From UBA2365 sp964594045 (lineage in GTDB: Bacteria; Bacteroidota; Bacteroidia; Chitinophagales; Saprospiraceae): a stretch of 64,000 nt of DNA. The notes under the pieces were generated by a model. That model was given only the letters and a program-made list of their open reading frames with translations. It was not told where the DNA came from and made no database searches. The translations under genes were made by a program, and so were the position numbers. This document shows positions 1-7,069 of the stretch, piece by piece. Numbering within the stretch: the stretch's first letter is position 1; each line of letters opens with the position of its first letter. The stretch lies in assembly GCA_964594045.1 (NCBI GenBank), contig CAZQKR010000003.1, positions 62,001 through 126,000 on the forward strand. The letters are read 5' to 3'.

Positions 1-2
1 CC

Positions 3-2390
3 GGCGGGCATAGTGGAGTAGATTGTATCAGTTGCCATTCAGGGGGTTTTTCCGGAACAAATTCTGAATGCGTTGCCTGTCACCAGAATGATTTTGACCA
101 AAGCATTAATCCGTCGCATGTTACTTTGGGGATGAGCACTGATTGTACTTCCTGTCATACCACCAATCCCGGCTGGAGTCCTGCCAGTTTCAGCATGCAT
201 AATGAATTTTATCCTATTTTGGGGGCTCATACTTCAATAGCCAATGATTGTGCAGCTTGTCACGCAGGCAACTACACCAACACACCAAATACCTGTATTG
301 GCTGCCATCAGACAGACTTTAACAATACCAGCAATCCAAATCACGGAGTCAATGCATTTCCAACCGATTGTGCTCTTTGTCATGAACAGAATGCCTGGAC
401 CCCATCCAGTTTTGACCATGACGTTGTTTACCCCCTGACCGGAGGGCATGCTGCCGTGGCTCAGGAATGTACACTTTGTCACAACGGAAATTACAATAAC
501 ACACCCAACAATTGCCAGGATTGCCACCAGGCGGATTTCAACAACACGATGAATCCCAACCATAATGCGCTTGGTTTTTCCACAGATTGTACAAGTTGTC
601 ATACGACTGATCCGGGCTGGGAACCCGCTTTAATGCCAGACCATAACTCAATCTACCTGATCGAAGGCGCACACACCACCCTTGATTGTGCAGCTTGTCA
701 TAATGGAAATTACAACAACACACCAAATACCTGTTTTGGTTGCCATGCGGATAATTATAACAATACAACAGACCCGGATCATCAGGCCGGGGCTTACCCG
801 AATGACTGTACGATCTGCCATAGTCAGAACACATGGACTCCTGCAAGTTTTGACCATAATTCCGTATATCCTTTGACCGGCGGACATGCCTTGATCGCGG
901 AAGATTGTGCTTTATGTCATCAGGGATCTTACAGTAACACGCCAAACACCTGTCAGGAATGCCATCAGACTCATTATAATGGTGCTGAAAATCCCAACCA
1001 TGTTAATCTTGGTTTTTCCAACGATTGCGCTGTTTGTCATACGACGAACCCCGGATGGGAACCGGCTTTGATGCCTGACCACAACAGCTTTTATCTTATA
1101 GAGGGAGCACATACAGGACTGGATTGTGCAGCTTGTCATAATGGAAATTACAACAACACACCAAATACCTGTTTTGGTTGCCATGCGGATAATTATAACA
1201 ATACAACAGACCCGGATCATCAGGCCGGGGCTTACCCGAATGACTGTACGATCTGCCATAGTCAGAACACATGGACTCCTGCAAGTTTTGACCATAATTC
1301 CGTATATCCTTTGACCGGCGGACATGCCTTGATCGCGGAAGATTGTGCTTTATGTCATCAGGGATCTTACAGTAACACGCCAAACACCTGTCAGGAATGC
1401 CATCAGACTCATTATAATGGTGCTGAAAATCCCAACCATGTTAATCTTGGTTTTTCCAACGATTGCGCTGTTTGTCATACGACGAACCCCGGCTGGGAAC
1501 CGGCTTTGATGCCTGACCACAACAGCTTTTATGTAATAGAGGGAGCACATACAGGGTTGGATTGCGCAGCTTGTCATAATGGAAATTACAACAACACGCC
1601 GAATACCTGTTTTGGGTGTCACAGTGATGATTATTCCGCAACAACTGATCCGAACCACGCTGTTGAACAATTTCCTGTAGATTGCGCCAGCTGCCATTCG
1701 CAAACGGCCTGGACTCCATCTACTTTTGATCATAACAATTTCTGGCCCTTAACGGGTGGACATGCTCTGGTAGCCAATAACTGCAATCTGTGCCACAATG
1801 GCAATTATTCCAACACTCCAAATTTGTGCAGCGACTGTCATACTTCCGACTATATGGCAACAACCAATCCGAATCACAATGCGCTCGGATTGCCCATGGA
1901 TTGTGCAATGTGTCATACGACCGAACCACAATGGAACCCGGCGCAATTTCCGATACATAACGATTTTTATGTTTTGGAAGGTGCACATACAGGGTTGGAT
2001 TGTGTGAGTTGTCACGGAGGAAATTACAATAGTACGCCAAATACCTGTTTTGGATGTCATGCAGCTGATTATAATAACACTACGAATCCAAATCATCAAG
2101 CCGCCCAATTTCCAACGGATTGCACAAGTTGCCACAGTCAAAACAGTTGGACGCCGTCGACTTTTGACCATGACAATATGTATTTTCCGATCTATTCCGG
2201 AAAACATGAGGGTGAATGGGATCTTTGTTCTGATTGTCATATCAATTCCGGCAATTATTCCATTTTCAGTTGTATAAATTGTCACGAGCACAGCAATCAG
2301 GGAGAAGTGGATAATGATCATGATGAAGTCAATGGTTATGTATATGAAAGCAATGCCTGCTATGCCTGTCACCCTGATGGAAGTGATTGA
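3..2390 (+). CDS. Giant multihaem c-type cytochrome, 5' end outside window
   Basis: The frame is open to the left edge, so the start codon and any signal peptide lie upstream; the first in-frame Met (126) falls inside the repeat and is not the start. The visible 795 residues hold 33 CxxCH haem-attachment motifs, grouped as eleven blocks of about 73 residues with three motifs each. Two block types alternate: one ends in a PGW..A..PDHN stretch, the other in WTP..FDHN..YPLTGGH. The extra conserved His residues are plausible distal haem ligands. There are no obvious membrane segments or C-terminal anchor. Such cytochromes are exported and matured in the periplasm; the role is inferred to be electron transfer over long distance. 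A barrel gene follows 13 bp downstream and a lipoprotein gene follows that. One 438-bp segment is duplicated almost perfectly (listed separately). Confidence 0.93.
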   Translation, partial: GGHSGVDCISCHSGGFSGTNSECVACHQNDFDQSINPSHVTLGMSTDCTSCHTTNPGWSPASFSMHNEFYPILGAHTSIANDCAACHAGNYTNTPNTCIGCHQTDFNNTSNPNHGVNAFPTDCALCHEQNAWTPSSFDHDVVYPLTGGHAAVAQECTLCHNGNYNNTPNNCQDCHQADFNNTMNPNHNALGFSTDCTSCHTTDPGWEPALMPDHNSIYLIEGAHTTLDCAACHNGNYNNTPNTCFGCHADNYNNTTDPDHQAGAYPNDCTICHSQNTWTPASFDHNSVYPLTGGHALIAEDCALCHQGSYSNTPNTCQECHQTHYNGAENPNHVNLGFSNDCAVCHTTNPGWEPALMPDHNSFYLIEGAHTGLDCAACHNGNYNNTPNTCFGCHADNYNNTTDPDHQAGAYPNDCTICHSQNTWTPASFDHNSVYPLTGGHALIAEDCALCHQGSYSNTPNTCQECHQTHYNGAENPNHVNLGFSNDCAVCHTTNPGWEPALMPDHNSFYVIEGAHTGLDCAACHNGNYNNTPNTCFGCHSDDYSATTDPNHAVEQFPVDCASCHSQTAWTPSTFDHNNFWPLTGGHALVANNCNLCHNGNYSNTPNLCSDCHTSDYMATTNPNHNALGLPMDCAMCHTTEPQWNPAQFPIHNDFYVLEGAHTGLDCVSCHGGNYNSTPNTCFGCHAADYNNTTNPNHQAAQFPTDCTSCHSQNSWTPSTFDHDNMYFPIYSGKHEGEWDLCSDCHINSGNYSIFSCINCHEHSNQGEVDNDHDEVNGYVYESNACYACHPDGSD
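684..1559 (+). repeat. 438-bp tandem duplication inside the cytochrome gene
   Basis: Copy 1 (684-1121) and copy 2 (1122-1559) differ at only a handful of bases, mostly near the ends, for example Leu versus Val after the PDHNSFY stretch. The unit is in frame, encodes 146 residues and carries six CxxCH motifs (CAACH, CFGCH, CTICH, CALCH, CQECH, CAVCH), which is one pair of alternating triheme blocks. Other block pairs in the gene are clearly diverged at the DNA level, so this duplication is recent or has been homogenised. Confidence 0.95.
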
Positions 2391-2403
2391 TTTTTAAATC
2401 ATT

Positions 2404-4026
2404 ATGTTGAAGAGACTATTTGTAGCAATCTTGTTTTTCGCACCGTTCCTGATATTCGGGCAAACGGAAAGTATGATTTTGGAGGGCGTGGTTTCTTTCA
2501 AAAGCAGTAAAAATATTTATGTAAAATTTGAAACTACGGAATGGATTGAAGCAGGAGACACTCTGGATGTATTTGACGGGTCAATCTATCACAAATGTCT
2601 TGTGGTTAAACAAAAATCCAGCACTTCATGTGTTACAGAAAATATAGGAAATCTTGTGTTGAATGAAGGAGACAAAGTGATTTTCAAAAAAAGTGTTCCT
2701 TTATCTATAGCTGAAAATGACACCCGGAAAGCAGACTCCTTACAAATCAAGTCAGTGATCGTTCCGGGACTAACTCCGGACACCGTCAATGTGGAATTGA
2801 CAAAAAACCCATCCAGAAAGGAGTTGATCTCAGGCCGGTTGAGTTTATCCACCAACTCAGATATTTTTTCAAATCAGGAGAATTTTCAACGCGTCAGAGC
2901 CGGATTTTCTTTCAATATGGCCAATATCAGGCAATCTGCATTTTCCACCCAGACATATCTGACATTCAGACGACGTTATGGGATTGATCAGCTTGAACAG
3001 GACCTGTTCAACGATCTGAAGGTCTTTACAATGGCTGTTCAGTATGCTCCGGGAGAAAAATACAGCGTATGGTTTGGTAGGAAAATGAATCAACATGTGG
3101 CTAATATTGGTGCGATAGATGGTTTACAGGCAGAGTACAGTATCAAACGTTTTACCCTGGGTACATTTATCGGAACACGTCCTGATTTTACTGATTTCTC
3201 ATTCAGCTTTTCGCTCCCACAGTTTGGCGCATACATTGTCAGAAAGGATGAATTTAAAAACGGTTTTGCTTCAACAACATTGGCTGTTGCTGAACAAATG
3301 AATGATTTCCATACAGACAGAAGATTTTTATACATCCAGCATAACAGTACACTTTTTAAGCGTCTCAACTTGTTTTTTTCTTCCGAACTCGACCTTTATT
3401 CAAAAGTTGACAGCCTGTCATCAGGACAGTTCAGACTCACCAGCCTGTACCTGTCCGCAAGATATCGAATTGCTAAAAATCTGAGTTTATCCACTTCGTA
3501 TGACAATCGCAGAAATGTGATATACTACGAATCATATCAGACTTTGGTGGAACAGTTATTGGCACAGGAAACAAGACATGGTTTGAGATTTCAGGCCAAT
3601 TTCAGTCCCTTAAAAAATATTTCGGTCAATGCCTCCACCTTTTTAAGATTTCAGGGCGAGGGGAGCAAACCAACCACCAATTATGTCTTGAACGTCCACA
3701 TCAACAGGCTTCCGTTGATTCAGTCATCAGTCGGTTTTACAGGCAATTACATTCAATCAGGTTATTTTACCGGAACGATCCTGGGCGGAAGGATATCCAA
3801 TAGTCTTGCAAAAGGAAAACTGAACCTGGAATTGACTTACAGGAATGTGAATTATCTGTTCAGTTATTCGGAAACGCCCCTTATTCAGCATATTGCCGGA
3901 ACAAATATCAGTTTCAATCTGTTTAAAAGAACTAGTCTGATGCTGAGTTATGAAGCAACATTAGACAAAAACTCAACAGATTTTCATCGATATTATATTA
4001 CTTTTGTCCAGCGTTTTAAAAACTAA
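2404..4026 (+). CDS. Outer-membrane beta-barrel protein paired with cytochrome
   Basis: The protein has 540 residues with an N-terminal signal peptide (hydrophobic stretch 4-18, cleavage near FGQ-T). Residues of about 25-100 form a small beta-rich, SH3-like region. From about residue 135 to the end there are alternating hydrophobic/polar strands with frequent aromatics (repeated R/K-Y/F pairs), and the chain ends in a strand plus FVQRFKN, as expected of an outer-membrane barrel. I do not recognise a named family. The gene starts 13 bp after the multihaem cytochrome and stops 6 bp before a lipoprotein gene, so the three are probably one transcript. By analogy with MtrB/PioB porin-cytochrome complexes it could hold the cytochrome in the outer membrane, but it shows no obvious MtrB sequence signature and is shorter. 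Confidence 0.75.
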   Translation: MLKRLFVAILFFAPFLIFGQTESMILEGVVSFKSSKNIYVKFETTEWIEAGDTLDVFDGSIYHKCLVVKQKSSTSCVTENIGNLVLNEGDKVIFKKSVPLSIAENDTRKADSLQIKSVIVPGLTPDTVNVELTKNPSRKELISGRLSLSTNSDIFSNQENFQRVRAGFSFNMANIRQSAFSTQTYLTFRRRYGIDQLEQDLFNDLKVFTMAVQYAPGEKYSVWFGRKMNQHVANIGAIDGLQAEYSIKRFTLGTFIGTRPDFTDFSFSFSLPQFGAYIVRKDEFKNGFASTTLAVAEQMNDFHTDRRFLYIQHNSTLFKRLNLFFSSELDLYSKVDSLSSGQFRLTSLYLSARYRIAKNLSLSTSYDNRRNVIYYESYQTLVEQLLAQETRHGLRFQANFSPLKNISVNASTFLRFQGEGSKPTTNYVLNVHINRLPLIQSSVGFTGNYIQSGYFTGTILGGRISNSLAKGKLNLELTYRNVNYLFSYSETPLIQHIAGTNISFNLFKRTSLMLSYEATLDKNSTDFHRYYITFVQRFKN

Positions 4027-4032
4027 TTCAAT

Positions 4033-4773
4033 ATGATCAAATATTTCACAATAGCCCTGATTTTTGTCACGCTTGTTTCTTGTGACAGCAAGCCCAAACT
4101 GGTGACTCCTGAAGCTGTTAACCAGCCTGGCCCACAAGCGCAGTCTCAGAACGAGGGAATGGCTTCACCCGCCAATGATCAGGAAGTGCATCAGGTTCAG
4201 GCAAATGAAGTCCTTCACACTGACCGTTATACTTATATGAATGTATCTGAGGGGTCAAGAAATTTTTGGATTGCGACAGCTAAAATGAGTGCGGAGAAAG
4301 GGAAAAAATATATGTATCGCGGAGGATTGATGAAGTTGAATTTTGAAAGTCAGGATTTCAACAGAACATTCGACACCATTTACCTTGTCCCTCAAGTGAT
4401 TGACAGTCAGCAACATCCGTCAGGCAACATGCCTGCAAGCCCTGAAGCAACTACTCAGGCGAAAAACAATGTACCTGCATTGAAGATTGAAGGTGCTGTA
4501 AAATTGGCAGAATTGTTCAGCAAGATGTCAAAATACAATGGCAAGACAATCAAAGTTGCCGGCGAAGTGGTAAAAGTCAACAATGGCATCATGGGTAGAA
4601 ACTGGGTTCATATCCGTGAAAAGGGCAATGATCAGGATCTGACCATTACAACCAATGAGGTGGTAATGGTTGGAGAAAATGTCGCTTTTGAAGGTAAAAT
4701 AGCCCACAAGAAAGACTTTGGTTCAGGTTATTTCTATGATCTGATCATGGAAGAAGGGAAAAGGCTGAAGTAA
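4033..4773 (+). CDS. Lipoprotein with C-terminal OB-fold-like domain
   Basis: The protein has 246 residues. The N-terminus is a lipoprotein signal with lipobox LVSC (Cys 17), followed by a low-complexity Q/P/N-rich linker to about residue 60. A middle region (about 60-125) contains a YTYMNVSEG..FWIAT stretch, which resembles the first strands of an OB-fold. A second copy-like region (about 155-245) reads KYNGKTIKVAGEV, then NWVHIREK and FEGKIAHKKDFGSGY, the pattern of tRNA_anti-like OB-fold domains found in exported bacterial proteins. It is last in the cytochrome-barrel operon, 6 bp after the barrel gene, which suggests a periplasmic or outer-membrane accessory role. A nucleic-acid role is unlikely for a lipoprotein. 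The function is not known. Confidence 0.7.
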   Translation: MIKYFTIALIFVTLVSCDSKPKLVTPEAVNQPGPQAQSQNEGMASPANDQEVHQVQANEVLHTDRYTYMNVSEGSRNFWIATAKMSAEKGKKYMYRGGLMKLNFESQDFNRTFDTIYLVPQVIDSQQHPSGNMPASPEATTQAKNNVPALKIEGAVKLAELFSKMSKYNGKTIKVAGEVVKVNNGIMGRNWVHIREKGNDQDLTITTNEVVMVGENVAFEGKIAHKKDFGSGYFYDLIMEEGKRLK

Positions 4774-4895
4774 AGCATTTCTGCTAAGCTTTCTGTTAAT
4801 AGCAATCAGCAAATTTCGTCTTTTTTCATATTTCTGGTTTGCAAAAGTATGCCCTGTAAAACTGCTGTCATAATTTGATCATGTATTCAAAAATT

Positions 4896-4958
4896 AAATA
4901 TTTTGGGGTATAATCGGTAAATGTATATATAAATTTACCGATTATAACCCCAATATTT
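4896..4958. terminator. Long hairpin between convergent genes
   Basis: The arms (4896-4922 and 4933-4958) pair over about 14 continuous bases (centred on TAATCGGTAAAT/ATTTACCGATTA) and continue through a bulge with GGGG/CCCC and AATATT. The loop is about 10 nt. It lies between the lipoprotein gene (+) and the YidE-like gene (-). It probably ends transcription from both sides, although it is not followed by a long T-run. Confidence 0.6.
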
Positions 4959-4999
4959 GACTTTTTCCTGAATTATCTTGTTCGTGAACCTTTTAAAGG

Positions 5000-6718
5000 T
5001 TATACCATACCCGAAGCCAAAATCAAAATCAACAGTTGCGCTATCAGAATTCTCATGATGGTGGCTGTCGGATATACCGTGACATAGGATTGAGTGGGTA
5101 TATCAGAATTGAAATACTGATTGCTGAAAGAAAGTGCGGCCGGATCAGTGTACGTGGCACTCATGATACCCACCAGTTTCAAAAAATTGATCTTCATCAC
5201 ATATCTGCCTATAATGAGCATAAAGATCAGTGGTATGAAAGTGATCAAAGCGCCATATCCAATCCATTCCCAGCCGTTGTACCTGATGAAATTTTCATAA
5301 AAATCCTTACCGGCATAAATACCCACCGTTGCAAAAAACAGTGAGATGCCCATATCTTTCATGAAATGTATTGCACCATGGTTGATGTAGGTGTGTATCA
5401 TTCCAATTCCACCGTACCTGCTCAAAAAAAGTGCCACCAGGAGCGGTCCTGCGGCAAATCCCAGTTTTACGGGAACAGGAAAGGAAGGGATGAGCACCGG
5501 AATGGATCCGACAATTATACCCAGGATCAAACCGCCAAAAATCGAGAAAAAGTCTGGTTCAAGCAGTTTTTTTTCAGAGTTGCCAATCATTTTTTCAGCC
5601 TGCTGAACAGACCATTTGTTGCCAACAACAGCTATTTTGTCTCCAAAAAACAAGGATAACCCAGGGTGTGCCAACAGCTCTTTTCCGGATCTGAAAATAC
5701 GCGTAACCTTAAGGTCGTATCTGTTATACAAATCCAGTTCCTCCAGTGTTTTGTGCACAGAACTGTTATTGGTCACGATCAGGGTCTTGGCCACAATTCC
5801 TTCCTCCTTTTCAACCATAGTGTCTGATGACTCTCTTCCCAGGTATGTGATCACGAGATCAAGATCATCTTTATAGCCAACCATCATCAATACGTCCAGA
5901 TATTCCAGCACAGTGTCCGCAGACGGAGAGATCACCTGTGTGGACCCTGTGCGTTTCAAACGAGAAAAGATCACTTTGTCTTTTCCGAACATATTGATAA
6001 TATCTTTTAAAGTCTTTCCCACCGGTTCTTCATTCGTGATCCTGCATTTCATCACGACCGGAACTTTCTGGGCAGAGGCAGATTCCTGAACATAGGCTTC
6101 CTGTTCTTTTTTAAGGTCTATTCTAAGGTATTTTTTCGCGATGATCATAATGGCGATGATGCCAAAAACTCCAAAAGGATAAGTTATAGCATAGGCAACA
6201 GCCGGATCTGCGAATTTTTTATCGGGAAACTGCTGCTGAAATTCGACCAGAACAGATTTGGCAGCTCCCAGTCCGGGCGTATTGGTGACTGCACCGGACA
6301 TCATACCCACCACGTTTTCAATTGATTGACCGCTGACTGCGAAAATGATCACTGCAACCAGACCGCCGAGTAAGGTGGTAAAAACCGCCAGTAAGTTGAA
6401 TTTTAATCCGTCGTTCTTCAGAGAGGAGAAAAATGATACCCCAACCTGGATCCCGATCCCGTATACAAACAGGATCAAACCAAAATCCCTCAAAAACTCC
6501 AGCGTGTTGTGCTCCACCGTATAACCGTAATGCCCGAGAATCAATCCGGAAAACATAATGGCAGACATACCAAAAGAGATCTTCCTGATCTTTAGGTTAC
6601 CCATAAAAATGCCAACTGCCACCACCAGCATCACCACGATCAGGGATTGTGTAACGCTTGGATGATCCGTTGGCTTTATCAATGTTAAAATGGTATCGAT
6701 CATATTATTTTGATTCAA
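5000..6718 (-). CDS. YidE/AspT-type transporter with RCK-C domains
   Basis: This 572-residue integral membrane protein has the aspartate:alanine exchanger layout: an N-terminal membrane half (about 15-200) with GAVTNTPGLGAA and a YPFGVFG stretch, a central soluble part (about 215-380) with two TrkA-C-like segments, and a C-terminal membrane half (about 385-572) with the duplicate motif TYTDPAALSF and TVYPTA. Family members exchange amino acids or dicarboxylates, or have unknown substrates (YidE, YbjL); no substrate can be read from the sequence. Met 1 (6718) and Met 6 (6703) are both possible starts. It is convergent with the cytochrome operon and divergent from the hexosaminidase gene. Confidence 0.88.
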   Translation of the reverse strand: MNQNNMIDTILTLIKPTDHPSVTQSLIVVMLVVAVGIFMGNLKIRKISFGMSAIMFSGLILGHYGYTVEHNTLEFLRDFGLILFVYGIGIQVGVSFFSSLKNDGLKFNLLAVFTTLLGGLVAVIIFAVSGQSIENVVGMMSGAVTNTPGLGAAKSVLVEFQQQFPDKKFADPAVAYAITYPFGVFGIIAIMIIAKKYLRIDLKKEQEAYVQESASAQKVPVVMKCRITNEEPVGKTLKDIINMFGKDKVIFSRLKRTGSTQVISPSADTVLEYLDVLMMVGYKDDLDLVITYLGRESSDTMVEKEEGIVAKTLIVTNNSSVHKTLEELDLYNRYDLKVTRIFRSGKELLAHPGLSLFFGDKIAVVGNKWSVQQAEKMIGNSEKKLLEPDFFSIFGGLILGIIVGSIPVLIPSFPVPVKLGFAAGPLLVALFLSRYGGIGMIHTYINHGAIHFMKDMGISLFFATVGIYAGKDFYENFIRYNGWEWIGYGALITFIPLIFMLIIGRYVMKINFLKLVGIMSATYTDPAALSFSNQYFNSDIPTQSYVTVYPTATIMRILIAQLLILILASGMV

Positions 6719-7069
6719 AGATCAAGGCACAAAATTATAATTCGTAAATCACAATAAATACTATTGACTCTAAAATTTTATTTTTTTATTCACAATAATT
6801 TTGGAATAAATGATAAGCAAACTTCTTTGTATATCGTTTCCCGGAAGATCGGGTTTATCTGTCCGTCAGGTGAAAATAAAAGAATAGGATCATGCAGATC
6901 TATAGCGTCTGTTTCAAATCAGGACGAAAGATCAAATTCATTTTCTGCTAAAGATTTAATTTGTACCTTTAAGCCTTTAATTTGAACTGCATATTAGTGA
7001 AGGCAGAGCACTTGTTTTGACTGATAATGGGTGATCACTGCAATTGATGGTATTAAAAAGGTCTGGTAT
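6719..7069. other. Intergenic region between divergent genes
   Basis: This stretch of 351 bases is AT-rich and has no convincing gene; the 73-codon frame at 6764-6985 has no family likeness. It holds the probable promoter of the YidE-like gene at its left end and the upstream region of the hexosaminidase at its right. Two near-identical TTTAATTTG(T/A)AC strings (about 6955 and 6977) are present but do not fit the promoter consensus well. Confidence 0.6.
6730..6737 (-). promoter_or_regulatory. Possible -7 element (TAATTTTG) for YidE-like gene
   Basis: Read on the minus strand this matches the Bacteroidota -7 consensus TAnnTTTG. It lies 11 bases before the ATG at 6718, which would leave only a very short leader. 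No matching -33 TTG is found at the expected 19-base distance, so support is modest. Confidence 0.35.

Noticed and set aside
684..1559. Repeat array that could be mistaken for CRISPR
   Set aside because: The repeat unit is 438 bp, in frame and coding; there are no short repeats with unique spacers and no cas genes.
912..2372. Several antisense frames opposite the cytochrome gene
   Set aside because: They mirror the repeated coding strand, two of them are duplicates of each other because of the tandem copy, and they show no family features.
6764..6985. 73-codon frame before the hexosaminidase gene
   Set aside because: Low-complexity start and no likeness to known proteins; probably chance in AT-rich DNA.
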